Source of the DNA: Diacronema lutheri
Lineage: Eukaryota; Haptophyta; Pavlovophyceae; Pavlovales; Pavlovaceae
Reading direction: 5' to 3'
NCBI GenBank assembly: GCA_019448385.1
Contig: JAGTXO010000006.1
Span: 1 to 64,000 of the forward strand
DNA length: 64,000 bases
The first letter of the stretch is position 1, and each line of letters begins with the position of its first letter. Shown piece by piece: positions 31,263-42,400 of the stretch. Position numbers and translations under genes: made by a program. Under the pieces are notes generated by a model. The model had not been told where the DNA came from. It was given only the letters and a program-made list of their open reading frames with translations, and ran no database searches.

Positions 31263-31305
31263 TCAAGGTGCTGCCCACGCGCTCGCGCCGTCGACGCGCT
31301 CGATG
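31229..31305. repeat. Imperfect ~39-bp tandem duplication over a stop codon
   Basis: Copy A (31229-31267) and copy B (31268-31305) share GCTGCCCA..GCTCGCGCCG and neighbouring bases. Copy B encodes the last residues of the DCC protein (IERVDGASAWAAP); copy A, just downstream, would encode LERIDGGASPWAAL in a different frame. The stop at 31263-31265 lies in the junction. Confidence 0.7.
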
Positions 31306-31955
31306 AAGCGCGCGCTGAAGCGCTCGTCCGAGAGGCGGCACTCATCCGAATGGCCGAACCATTTGTACCGGTTCGACGCGACCTGCTCGTATAGGCCGTC
31401 GCGCAGCGGGCGGGGCAGTGCCGAGCCGAGGAACGATGCGAGCGGGAAGAGGGCCTCGAGCGGCGTGCCGCCGCCGCAGCGGCTGCCGATGGACAGGATC
31501 GCCTCAGACTTGGTGCGCGCCTCGCCGTTGGGCATGACGAGCACGATCGACGAGAGGTCGTCGGGCTGGCGGCCGCTGCGCGCGAGCAGCGCGCGGCCGA
31601 CGTCAGACTGCAGAGCGGCGAAACGGTACGCGCCGTCGAGCTCGTTGGGCCGGTCCCAGCGGAGCATGAAATCGACGCCACCGTTGCACAGGGCGCACAC
31701 CCCATCGAAGAGGATCACCGGCCGTTTGTCCTCGGCAAAGACCGCCTCGGCCGACGCGCCAAGCGCGGCGAGCTCCGTGCGCGAAAGCCGGCGGGCGGTG
31801 GGTGCCGGACTGGTGGCAATCGCCGCGATTGTCGCGCGCCGTACGGCCGTGCGGCTCCAGCGGTTGGCCCCGCGGCCAGCTGCGAAACCTGCTGAGGGTG
31901 CGAGGAGGATCGCCGCCGAGAGGAGAACCGCCGCGTCCCTTGCCCGCACAGCCAT
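31263..31955 (-). CDS. DCC-family thiol-disulfide oxidoreductase (DUF393)
   Basis: A 230-aa protein starting at the ATG at 31955 with a hydrophobic leader (DAAVLLSAAILLAPSAGFAAG), consistent with organelle or secretory targeting; the AGFAAG end fits a plastid signal. The catalytic region is VILFDGVCALCNGGVDFMLRWD, containing the family's DxxCxxC motif. It is followed by YRFAALQSDVGRALL and LPRPLRDGLYEQVASNRYKW, the standard DUF393 order. Predicted thioredoxin-like redox activity; the partner is unknown. A Val/Met-rich VLVMPNGEA strand lies between. The 3' end is duplicated at DNA level. Confidence 0.88.
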   Translation of the reverse strand: MAVRARDAAVLLSAAILLAPSAGFAAGRGANRWSRTAVRRATIAAIATSPAPTARRLSRTELAALGASAEAVFAEDKRPVILFDGVCALCNGGVDFMLRWDRPNELDGAYRFAALQSDVGRALLARSGRQPDDLSSIVLVMPNGEARTKSEAILSIGSRCGGGTPLEALFPLASFLGSALPRPLRDGLYEQVASNRYKWFGHSDECRLSDERFSARFIERVDGASAWAAP

Positions 31956-32057
31956 GCTGTGCGAAAACGCGAGAAGAAGGGGTTTGCAAAGGGGACTTTC
32001 GTAACGGCCCAGCCGCCGCCGCCCGCTTCTCGGCGCTCCGACGCCGCCGTGCACGCG

Positions 32058-32303
32058 ATGCTCCGTCGCGACACCTCGCGCCCGTCGAAGCGCAGCCTCG
32101 ACCGCGTCCGACCCAACGACCGTCGGGCGAACGCGCCGGCGGCGCAGCCCAAGGGGCGAGAGCTCAAGGCGCGGCGCGAGGCGATGGAGCTCCGCGCCGC
32201 GCCGCAGCAGGTCGCGGATGCGCCCGCGCCGACAACAACGGTGCCGCCCGCGTGGTTTCAGCTGCTGCTCCTCGCCGCGCCGGTCGACGACAGCGGTGCG
32301 TGA
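32058..32303 (+). CDS. Possible small basic protein
   Basis: An 81-aa reading frame from the ATG at 32058, divergent from the DCC gene. It is basic and Arg/Ala-rich (RPSKRSLDRVRPNDRRANAP), then a short hydrophobic end (WFQLLLLAAPVDDSGA). No homology is recognised and composition is close to that of random GC-rich frames. It is listed because it fills an otherwise empty gap with a clean ATG and stop. Confidence 0.25.
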   Translation: MLRRDTSRPSKRSLDRVRPNDRRANAPAAQPKGRELKARREAMELRAAPQQVADAPAPTTTVPPAWFQLLLLAAPVDDSGA

Positions 32304-32509
32304 GGCCGCGCACGGTGACGGGGAGCGTCACGAGGTCATCAGCCCTTCAAACGACCTTCATCATGGTCAGACTCCAGCCCCTCCCCAGAGAGTAAGGGTG
32401 CGCCACTGTTGTGCCTCCACACCCGAGCACCGCGTGGAGGGGGCTGTGTGAGGGCATCCCTGGTGGCATAAATCATACAGGAACGGAGGCCGCGACGCCG
32501 TGTCACGCC
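32304..32509. other. Intergenic gap
   Basis: 206 bp between the possible small protein and the RNF32-like stop. It contains the inverted repeat CCTCCAC...GTGGAGG near 32411-32440 and an AT-richer GCATAAATCAT patch. No gene seen. Confidence 0.35.
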
Positions 32510-34090
32510 TCACGGCTGAGGCGCCCGTCGCGCTGCCGACGGCAGGGGCCGGCGCGCTGAGCCTGCCGCGCTGTGGCCCGCGCGGGTGCTCGCGCGGGCA
32601 GGCGGGCGGCGGACGTGTCGCGCGCCGGCGCGCTCGGCCGCGCCTGCAGCCTGCCAGTCCGCAGCGTTGCCGCCCACCGGCTGAGCGCCGTCGGTGCGCG
32701 GTGCAGCCGCAAGGGCGCCCTGCGGTTGGCGGGACAGCGTCGCGTGCGCGGCAACGCCGACGAGCTCCTGTGCGAGGAGCAGGCCCCTTGGCCGTCCGGC
32801 CGTCAACCGCCTCCGCTCCTCGAGACTCTTCTCAATGTCCGCCGCGGAGATGCGCCCTGCGCCCCACGCGCCGCGCGCCGCGACGCTGCCGCCGCCGCCA
32901 TTGTCGCCGCCACCGCCGCCGGCATCGCCGGCGCGCTCGCCGGCCGCGCGGCGCGCGTCTGGCTCGGCCGTGGCGGTCGCAGCGCGCGCGCACGGCGCGC
33001 AGCTCACTTCCGCGGCGGTTGCGCTGTACTCGTAGCGGGTGTACACCGCGCGGCACTCGGGGCAGGCGAGCGGGAGCGAGCCGAGGGCAAAGGCCTCAAA
33101 GGCCTGGACGCAGTGCGTGTGGAAGACGTGCGAGCACGAGAGCACGCTCAGCCCGCTACCGCACGGCTGCAGGCAGACCGAGCACTCGCGCACGCCGCGC
33201 GCGCGCGCGCGCGCAGACGCGTCGGCGGCGCTGCCGGCGGGGTGGCGCGCGCCGGCGGGCGCGCCATCCGCAGCCGGCCCATCCGCCGCCGCGGCGAAGA
33301 GCCCGAGCCGCGCCGCGCTGCTCGCATCGAGCTCGCGCAGCACGGCGTCGACCGTCCGCTCGCGCGCGGCCATCGCGCGGAGCAGCGCTGCCGAGAGCGA
33401 GTCGAGGCGCGACGCGCAGTAGGCGCGCAGCCGCGTGGGGTCGGCGCGCGCGCGGCGCAGCGCGTACGCTGCGCGCGCCGCGCGCGCGCGCCATGCCGCC
33501 TGCACAAGCGCCGCGCACGCGGCGCGGTAGTGCGCGGCGCCGTCGTCGACGCAGCGCGTCTGCGCGTACAGTCGGCGGCAGCACGGGCACGAGCGACGGC
33601 GCGAGTGGCGCTCCCACGAGCGGAGGCACGCGCGATGGAACGCGTGCGCGCAGCCGAGCAGCAGCTGCTCGCCAAACGCGGCGAACGGCTGCAGGCAGAT
33701 GGCGCACGGCCGCGCGAGCCCGTCGCGCGCCGCGGCGCGCGCGCGCACCGCGTCCCACTCTTCGGCGGAGAGCGTGGGCGGCAGCGCCTCGACGAGGCCG
33801 AGGCGCTGCGCAAGCGTGAGCGGTGGCGGCGCGTACTCCTCCGACGCGCACCCGCCCGACGCCGACCCAACACGCTCGCGCGCGCGCGCGCGCGGCGCGC
33901 ACGCGCCGCCGGCGCCGACGCCACCGCATCCGCCCGCACCCGCGCAGGAAGGCGCGCGGCGCGCACGCAGCGGTGCGCCGAGGCCGAGCTCGCAGAGACG
34001 GTGCTGCTGCAGCGCGACCGCGCGGAGCGCATCGAGACGCGCGCCTGTCGCGCTCGCCGCCGTCGCCGCGGTGCGCGCGGCGTCGCTCAT
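32510..34090 (-). CDS. RNF32: RNF32-like double RING-H2/IQ protein
   Basis: A 526-aa intronless gene. Domain order is RING-H2 number one (residues 129-171, CAICLQPF...CAHAFHRAC...CPCCRR), an IQ motif (about 194-213, ALVQAAWRARAARAAYALRR) and RING-H2 number two (303-346, CSVCLQPC...CSHVFHTHC...CPECR). The segments PPLTLAQRLGLVEALPPTLS, EEWDAVRARA before RING 1 and YAQTRCVDDGAAHYR after it match the RNF32 arrangement, which combines two RINGs with an IQ between. Predicted ubiquitin ligase with calmodulin binding; animal RNF32 is testis-enriched, so a flagellar link is plausible. The C-terminal about 150 residues are low complexity. Confidence 0.88.
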   Translation of the reverse strand: MSDAARTAATAASATGARLDALRAVALQQHRLCELGLGAPLRARRAPSCAGAGGCGGVGAGGACAPRARARERVGSASGGCASEEYAPPPLTLAQRLGLVEALPPTLSAEEWDAVRARAAARDGLARPCAICLQPFAAFGEQLLLGCAHAFHRACLRSWERHSRRRSCPCCRRLYAQTRCVDDGAAHYRAACAALVQAAWRARAARAAYALRRARADPTRLRAYCASRLDSLSAALLRAMAARERTVDAVLRELDASSAARLGLFAAAADGPAADGAPAGARHPAGSAADASARARARGVRECSVCLQPCGSGLSVLSCSHVFHTHCVQAFEAFALGSLPLACPECRAVYTRYEYSATAAEVSCAPCARAATATAEPDARRAAGERAGDAGGGGGDNGGGGSVAARGAWGAGRISAADIEKSLEERRRLTAGRPRGLLLAQELVGVAAHATLSRQPQGALAAAPRTDGAQPVGGNAADWQAAGAAERAGARHVRRPPARASTRAGHSAAGSARRPLPSAARRAPQP

Positions 34091-34487
34091 CGCGCGGCCG
34101 TTGGCCGTTGTCCCTCCGAGTGTGGGGCGTCATCGCAGAGGCCAGACTGCCACGGGCACACGCCCAGCGCGAAATGGGTGGGACGACGGCCGCACTGCAC
34201 GCATGCAAGCCGGCATTTCACCCCTTCGACTCACACCTGCCCGCCTTGCAAAGGTCGCGCAGACACGCGGGTTCGTGTGCGCTGACGCTAGGCCCGCGGC
34301 ACCCGGCCCACGCTCATGACGGTCGCAACTCGTAGCGAGTACCACATGAGTACTTTTTGGTTTTTCTTTCAATTCTACCTAGGACTCGCTGTTTGAGATA
34401 GAAACGGCTATCATGAGCATCACGGTATGATTTGGCTTAGCCCTTTCGGAGGTGGAGCACACGAGGCAAGAAGCGTTTTGCGCGGCC
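34091..34487. promoter_or_regulatory. Divergent intergenic promoter region
   Basis: A 397-bp gap between divergent starts, one of the longest here, with an AT-rich patch at about 34,340-34,440 (runs of T, GATAG and TATCATGAG motifs) that contrasts with the GC-rich surroundings. Probably the promoter of the plus-strand gene at 34488. No RNA gene recognised. Confidence 0.35.
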
Positions 34488-35641
34488 ATGACTGACGCCG
34501 CCGTTGCTACCGAGGCGCTCGACCTGCTCGCGGCGGACGACGTGCGCGGTGCGCTCGGGCGGCTAGCCGCGTGGCACGCGACCGCAGTTCTCCGCGGCGC
34601 TGCGCCGCCACGCGGCGGCGCGGCCGGCGTCAGCGCCGGCGGCGCGGGCGCGATGGAGGCGGTGAGCCGCGAGCTCGCGCGCCGGCTCGTCAAGACGGCG
34701 GCGGAGGACGCGGCCTCGGTGGACGCGCTGACGCACGCGCTCGCACTGGTCGCCGGCGCGCGCCACGCCTTCAGTTTTTACGTGCACGCGCGCCGCGCTC
34801 ACGTCGACCAGGCGGTCGCGGCGTCGGGCGCGGCGAACGCGCGCGGCGCCGGCGCCGCGCCGCTCGGCGCGCGCGTGCGCGAGCTCATCGCGCTTGAGCA
34901 CGCGGTGCTCGCGGTGGCGCGCTCGGACGCGCGCACGGTCCTCTCGCCCGCTTTCGCGCCCTTCGCCGAGCTCAACGCGCCGCGCGACCGGCTCGCGCCT
35001 CTCGGCCTGAGCATGTATTGCGCTAAGGCGGCCGCGCTGCTCGAGGCCTTCGACCAGCCCGCGCTCGCCAGAAGCAGTAGCGCGGCGCACGCGGAGGCGG
35101 CGGTGGAGGCCGACGCAATGCACGCGCTGCGACGCGCGCCCCTTGACGGCCCGTCCGCCGTCGCCAACGCGCGCGACGACGCGGCCGGCGCGCGCGTGTA
35201 CGACGTGCCCGGTTGGTGCATCACCGCGCAGTTGCTGCAGCGCGCCGCGCGCTTCGACGTGCTGCTCGCGCGCGCGCTGGCCGAGGGTGGCGGCGACGAG
35301 CTGCGTGGCGCTGGCGATGGCAGTGTGGGCCGCATCGCGCTCTCGCGTGCGTCGCGCTGCTCGCGCCAAAGCGTCGATGCGGGCCGATCGTTGCTCGTCG
35401 CTCTGCCTCCGCTCTCGGAGCGCGCGCGCGAGCGGCTCGAGGACGCGCTCTGGGCGCAGCTTGCCGCGCTCGAGGCGGCGCGCGTCGCCGACGACACGGC
35501 TGGGCCGGAGCTCGCCGCCGATGTTGCGCCCGCCGATGCGCGCTCGGGCGTGCGCACGCGCCGCCGCACCCTCTCGCGCGGCTCGTCTGCGCTCGTCGCA
35601 CCTGAGCCGCAGCCGCAGCCGCAGCCGCAGCCGCAGCCGCA

Positions 35642-35673
<32 letters not shown>

Positions 35674-37958
35674 CTGCCGGCATCTCTGTCGGCATGGTGC
35701 GCGTGCAGGCGCAGAGCGCGCACGGCGCGCGCGGCGGCGCGCCGCCGCCGGCTGATCTGCGCGCCGCCCACGCCCATGCCGGCACTGGCAGCGGCGGCGG
35801 CGGATGGGTCGGCAAGGCGGTCGGCAGGATGGTGCGCTCGTTGCGCCGTCGGCTGGGCGCGGGCGGCGCGGCGCGCGCCGACGCGCCGTTGGTGGTGCGC
35901 GGCTCGATACGCGGCTCGACGCGCCGCTCGGCGCGCGGCTCGGCGCGCGGCGCGGCCGGCGAGGGCGGCGGTGGCGAGCGCGACATGCCTCGCGCCAACG
36001 GCAGCGGCCGGCTGCTCACGGCGGCCGAGCTGCCGCTCTTCGCGTCGGGCGGCGTGGAGCTCGGCGCGCCGCCCCCGCGCGCGCCCGACAGCCCACCCGC
36101 GCGCCCGCCGCCGCGCGCGCACGGGCGGCACGTGGCGCGCGGCGCGGCGCTGCGCGTGGTGGGTCGCGCCGAGCACCCGCGCGTCCTCTGCTCGTGCGCG
36201 CGCAGCGTCGGCATGCTCGAGACGCTCGCGCGCGCCGTGAGCACCGAGCGGCTGCTCGCGCCGCTTGCGCCAATGCTCGCGAACGCGGCGGGCGCGCACC
36301 TCGCGGTGCTCTGCGGCTACCTCGAGTCCGTAGCGGAGGTGCACGCGAGCGCATGGGGCGGCGACGCGCTCGTGCTGCTTGGCTCGCTGCACTACGCCGC
36401 CGACGGCGCGCTGCGCATCGCCGCCGCCGTCGAGCGCGCGGCCGGCGGCGGTGGCGGCGCCGCCGGCCGCCTCGCGATCGCCGCCGCCGAGCTGCGCGCC
36501 GCCGGCGCGCGCCTCGAGCTCGCGCTGGTCGACGATGCGGCGGCGCGGCTCGCGCGCGCATGCTGCGCCGACGTGGAAGTGCGCTCCGCCTGGCGCTCGG
36601 CCAAGCCGCACCCCAAGGCCGTCCGGATGCCACGCGCGGACGGCGCGGCCGGCGCGCGCGCGGACAGCATGGCCAACGCGCCCGCCGCATCGGACGGCGC
36701 GCAGCTGTGGCGGCTGGCGGCGATCGCGCACGCGCACGACGCAGCGCGCGCGCTGCCGCCGCACCTCGCCGCCGAGATCGCGCTCCACGTCGCCGCGCTG
36801 AGCGGCGCCGAGCTCGTCGCCGCGTACGCGCTGCCCAGCCGCGTCGCGCCGTCGCGCGCGCGCGCCGCCCAGCTGCGCGCCGACGCCGACTTCCTCGCGC
36901 GCAGCTGCGCGCAGCTCGCGGCGGCGCTCGAGCCCGCCGTCCGGCCGATACGCGTCTCCCGCGCCTCCGCCATCACGTTGAGCGGCATGCGCTCGCCCAA
37001 CCACTTCCGCCTCAGCACCGCTTTCGTCTCGTCGCGCGCGTCGCGCGCGTCGCGCGCGTCCGTGAGCAGCGCCTGCGGGGCCATGCGCGATTCCACCGCG
37101 TCGGGCGGGCCGCCGGGCCCGCTGTGGTGCGCGGCGAGCTCGGGGACGGCACCGCTCGCCAGCGCATCGCCCGACGCGCGCGCGCCTTCGACTCCCGCTC
37201 ACGCGCCCGAGCGCTGGCGGTGCAGCGCGCCGGCCGCGCGCAGCGTTGCGTCCCTCGCGCAGCTGTGCGGCGCGCTCTCCGCCGCCCTCGACGGCGCGGA
37301 CAACGGCGCGGCCGCGCTGCGGCTGCTCGAGCTCGCGACGGGCGCCGCGCTCGCGCGCGCGCACACCAGCGTCGGCGCTGCCGCGGCCGAGGCCGCTGAG
37401 CGGCTGGGCGCGCCCGGCAACGACAGCGCCGAGCGCTCGAGCGCGCCCGCCGCGCCGGCGGCGATGCCCGCGTGGACGCAGCCGGGCGGCGGGCCGCTCG
37501 ACTTCGCCGCGCTGGTACGCGCCGGACCGCCCGCCACGCCGGCTGCGCGCGCGCGCAACGGACGCGCGGACGCGGCGCGGGACGCGGAGATGGACACGGC
37601 GGCATTGTGGAGCCGCTGGCCGCTGGCGCTCGCTGGCCTCGTGCGCGCAAAGCATCGGCTGCTCGTCGGCGCGCCCGACGACCTACCCCCGCTCGAGCTG
37701 GCGCTCGGCGAGCCGCTTGCGCGCCAGCGGCTGCTCGACGCGTGCGAGCGGCTCGAGGACGCGTGCGGGCCGGCGGAGTCGTCCGCCGCGCCGACCGACG
37801 GTCGGGGCGGGTGCGCTGAGCTCGTGCTGCGCGAGCTCTCCGCCGAGGCGGCGCGCGATGTGGCGCGACGGCGCGGTGTCACCGGCGCGCATGGCGCCGG
37901 TGCGGACGGCGCCGGCGCGGACGACGCGCCGGCCGACGCGCACTCGATCGTGCCGTGA
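34488..37958 (+). CDS. 1156-aa helical protein, unknown
   Basis: One long open frame from the ATG at 34488. The N-terminal 330 residues are helical (ATEALDLLAADDVRGALGRL, VDALTHALALVAGARHAFSF, VRELIALEHAVLAVARSDAR). A (Pro-Gln)n tract at 35604-35670 and a Gly/Arg/Ser-rich linker follow. The C-terminal half is helical again (LLAPLAPMLANAAGAHLAVL, LRIAAAVERAAGG, LYLAEIALHVAALSG-like pattern). The layered helical repeats could suit a vesicle-tethering or scaffold protein, but no family hallmark is present and I do not assign one. Frame-neutral introns in the low-complexity linker cannot be excluded. Confidence 0.6.
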
Positions 37959-38116
37959 GCTCCGTTCGAGCCCGTGACCGCGACACGGTGACAGCCCGAA
38001 CTCGCCGATGCTCGACAGTTGACGCCTTTAATAATAAATGGGATAAGAATGATAGGATGACATGCAGTTTCCACGTTTCGGCCTGGCTCTCATCACTACC
38101 AGGGCGGCGCCCTTCC
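37959..38116. promoter_or_regulatory. AT-rich upstream region of the K+ channel gene
   Basis: A 158-bp gap between two plus-strand genes with an AT-rich core (TTTAATAATAAATGGGATAA near 38,026-38,046). It must contain the 3' end of the previous gene and the promoter of the next; assignment by position only. Confidence 0.35.
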
Positions 38117-39399
38117 ATGACCCATGCCGCGGCAGAAGACGCGCCGCCGAGCGAGCTGCCAGCGGCTGCGCCACGCGCGTGGGACACGGACGAGCTGCCT
38201 TCGTCGCCGCTGCCGTGCGCCACGTCGCTCGCCTTTGAGCTCGGCCCGCAGCTCTTCTTGGACGACCACGCGGTCGACGGCGAGGCGCCGGCGCGCAAGG
38301 CGCGCACGTCGGTCGCGTCGCCCGGCGCGCCTCCGGACCGGCTGGCTCGCTCGCGCCAAGGGTCGCGCGCGCACGCGCGGCAGGGCTCGGGTAGCTTTCG
38401 CCTCCCGCTCGGCGCCCTCGGCGGCGCGGGCAGCGGCGCCGCCGTCGCCGCCGCCGACGGCGCGCCGCGCGCGCGGCTGGCGGCGCGGCTGCGGCGTGCG
38501 CTCTCTGGGCCGCTCGCCGTGCTCCGCCGCCGCTCGCGCGGCGCGGGGCCGCTCGCGCTGCGCGACGAGTATGCGGGCAACCAGCCCGTGCGCAGCCGAC
38601 GCGAGCGCGCCAAGCGCCTCGAGCGCCTCGCGCTGCTGCCGCTGCTGATCGGCGTGCTGCTGAGCGCGCACCCGCTCCTCGAGTACGTCGAGCTCAACAC
38701 GCTCGGCGCGGGTGCGCGCGCGCGCGGCCTGTTCCCCGGCGTCGCGCAGTCGCTGCTCTACTGCGTCGCGGCGGTGCTCGTGCACGTGCTGCTGCTCGGC
38801 GCGCTCTACTGCGCGCTCTGGCTCGTGCGGCTCGGGCCGGCCTATTTGCGCAGGCGCGCGGCGCTCGCGTCGGCGCGCACACCCGCGGCCGCCGGCGCCG
38901 TCGTCGGGCAGATGCGCTTCCTGCCCGTCGTCGCGCCGCGCTCGACGGCCGCGCCGGACGACGCCGCCGCCGAGCGCGAGGCGCGGCGGCTCCTCCGGCA
39001 GGTCGAGGTGAAGCACCAGCGCTCGCGGCTGCAGCAGCGCGCGCCGGCCAGCGGCGCGCGCGCGCGCAAGGCGAGCGCGACGCGACGCGCGTCGTCCGTC
39101 TTCGCCGCCGCCGCCGTCGGCGCGCCGGGCGGCGCGTGCGGCGAGCCGGGCGGCGAGCCGGCGCCGTCGCCGCCCGCGGCGCGCGCCTGCGCGCCGCTCG
39201 CGACGCCCGGCTCGGCGGCGGTTGGCTGGCGCTCGCCGCGCGCGTCGCTCGTCGAGGCGTGGCGTGGCAGCCGGCTGACGTCGCCGCCGCCCTCCGTCGG
39301 CGGCGGCAGCGCGCTCACGCCGCCATCGCTCACGCCGCCATCGCTTACGCCGCCATCGCTTACGCCGCCATTGCTCAATCGCAAGGCGAGCAGCGCCGT

Positions 39400-39466
<67 letters not shown>

Positions 39467-42400
39467 TGGATCAGCCGGCCGCGCCGCTCCGACATGGAGG
39501 GCGGCGAGCTCGAGTCGGTGCCGCTCGGCATCATGGCGCGCATCTACGGCGGCGACGTGGCGGACGGTGCGGTCGCGCGGCTGCACAGGCAGCGGCAGCC
39601 AACGCCGCGCGGCCTCGTGCGCTGGCCGCCAATGCCGCCGACCGCGCCGGCCGGAGGCGCGCGCCTCGCGCCCGCCGCGCTGCGCGCCGAGGCGCGGCAC
39701 GGCGGCGCTGGCGGCGGCGGCGGCGGCGGCGGCGGCGCCGACGAGGAGGACGCCGACGCCGCCGCCGCCGCCGCGCGCGCGCCGCGCGCGACGTGCGACG
39801 CGCCCGCCGGCGGTGGCGGCGTCGCCGCCACCGCCGGCTGGGCGCGCGCGCCGCTCGGTGCGGAGCTCGCGGCGGTGTGCGGCGCGCGCGTGGCGGCGGG
39901 CGCGGCGGCGGTGCGCGCGCGCGTGCGTCCCGAGCTTGTGCGCGGCGCGTGGCAGCTCTCGCGCATCCTGCGCACCGTGCTGATGAGCGCGCTGTGGGTG
40001 AGCGGCACGCAGTTCCTCAAGCGCGACCGGCCGTGCGAGCGCGGCGAGTACGGCTCGCTCGCCTTCGAGTGCGCGCACCCATGGGACGTGAGCGCCGTGC
40101 CCGGCTGGCATTACGACCTCGAGGCGCTCTTTTTGTGGATGCTCTCGCTCGAGTTTTGCGTCGAGCTGCTCAACGCGCGCGACACGCTCCGCTTCCTCAT
40201 CTCCGTCGAGGCGGCGATCGACCTGCTCACGCTGCCCGTGCTCAAGCTGACGCTCTCGCTCGTCGCGCGGCCCTTCTTCCGCGCGAACGCGGCCACCTTC
40301 CTCTTCCAGTTCGGCTGGTTGCGCTTCTTCAGGCTCTACGGGCTGCAGCCCATCTTCAAAGAGGTCTTCGGCCCCGCGCTCTCCACCGCAAAGCTGCGCG
40401 CCCTGTCGATCGGCCTCAGCCTCGTCTCGCTCAACCTCGCCTTCGCCGGCGCCGTCTTCAATGAGGAGGCGCCTGCGATCGCGACGGCCGACCCGTCGCG
40501 CTGGTCCTCCTTCTTCCCCTTCGTCTACTACGCGTGGGTCACGATGGCGACCGTCGGCTACGGCGACTTTGCGCCCGCCGCCGACTCGTCGCGCGCGCTC
40601 GCGATCTGCGTGATCGTGCTCGTCCTCTCGTGGGTGCCGCGCCAGTTCGGAGCGCTCGCGCTCGCGCTCGAGGAGGACAGGCGGTCGTACGGCCGGATGC
40701 CGTCGGGCTCGGACCAGCCGCACGTGCTGCTCTGCGGCCCAATCACGCCGCAGCAGCTCCGCTTCTTCCTCTCCACCTTCGTCGAGCTGGGCGGCGTCGC
40801 GGAGGAGCGCACCAAGGTGGTCGTGCTCACGCCGCTCCCCGCGCAGGCCTACGCGCCGGAGCGGCTCGTGCGCGAGCTCAAGCTGGGCAGCGGCCGGCTG
40901 TGCCTGCAGCAGGGCGACGTGATCTCGAGCCACGCCGACGACCTCACCGCCGCGATCGGCGGCGCCAAGGCTGTCTTCGTCGCGTCCGATGTGGCCCACT
41001 ACGCGCAGCGCGCGCGCGCCGACCTCGAGACGGTCACGCGCTGCCTCGGCGTGCGCAAGTTCATGCAGGCCGCGGCGGAGGGGCACGCCACGCCGCACGA
41101 CGCGGCGGTGGCCGCCGCCGCGGCCGACGACGGCGTGGGCGGCAAGGGCGGCGGCGGCGGCGGCGGCGGCAGTGGCGGCAGTGGCGGGCACTACTGGCTG
41201 TCGTCCATGTTTGTGCAGTCGCACTATACGACAAACCGCCTTGTGCTGACGGGCATGGGCATCTCGCACCAGCTCTACCTCTCGTCGCTCAAGATGCGCC
41301 TCCTCGGCCGCGCGGCGACGACGTGCCGCGGCGTGTGCACGCTCGTCTCCGTGCTGCTCTACGCGCCAAAGGTGGGCGGCAACAACGACGCGACGGACTC
41401 GTGGGGCCAGCAGCAGCTCTGGCGCTCGCACTACCACCGCGGTCTCGACTTTCAAATCTACCAGGTGACGCTGCCCCTTGCAACGGACGGGTACACCTTT
41501 GCCGAGGTGGCCCTCGCGCTGTACCGCCTCTTCAACGTCGTGCTCATCGCCGTCGCGTCCAAGGGCGCGGCGGGAGGCAGCGGGCCCGGGCCCGTCCACC
41601 TCACGCAGCGCTCGCGCCGGATCGCCGGCGGCCGGACGGACGGCTTTGTGCTCGCGCCGTCGCGCCGCGCGCTCGAGAGCCACATGCGGATGCTCGCGGC
41701 GATAGGCATGCCCGCACGGCCGATTCGCGTACTCCCCTCGGCTTCGGTCGACGCGCTCGCGCTCTCGCTCGCAGAGGCGCCGCCGCAGCCCGCGCCCGCG
41801 CCCGCGCCCGCGCGCGTGCGCGCGCGCGGTCGCGAGCACGTGCTCGCGCACGACCTGCGCCCCTACCTCGCCGCGCGCGCACGTCGGGTAGCCGAGCTCC
41901 TCGCCGAGCACCGCGCGGCCGCCGCCGCTGCCGAGGCGGCCGTCGACGCGGCCGCCGCCGCGATCGGCGCGCTGCCCTCTTCGGACGGCGGCGAGCGGTG
42001 CAGTCCGGCCGAGCCGGACAGCGACTGCCGCCAGCCGCACGTGCTCGTCGCCGGCTGGACGCGCGACATGGCGGTGCTTGTCGAGACGCTCTTCGCGTCG
42101 GAGCCGCTGCTCTCCGTCGCGGTGCTCGCGCCCGACGTGCCCGACCGCGAGGGCGCGTGCGCGATGCTCGCGCGATGGCCGCGCGCCTTCCTCGTGCGCG
42201 GCTCGGTGCACGTCACCTCCGACCTGCTCCGCGCGGGGCTGCTTGAGGCGAGCGCCATTTTGCTCCTCTCCACGCCCGAGGCCTTTGCGCAGGAGCGGCA
42301 CGCACCCGCCGCCTATGGGTTGCACGCGCACGCGGCTGCGCCGTCGCGCGCCCTCTTGCCGTCGGACGCGGCGCAGGCCCTCGCCGTGAGCAAAGTGTCC

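Noticed and set aside
34563-37655. Long minus-strand open frame opposite the 1156-aa gene
   Set aside because: Composition is typical of a shadow frame (Arg/Ala/Gly-rich), with no start context or domain; the plus frame has a helical amphipathic pattern.
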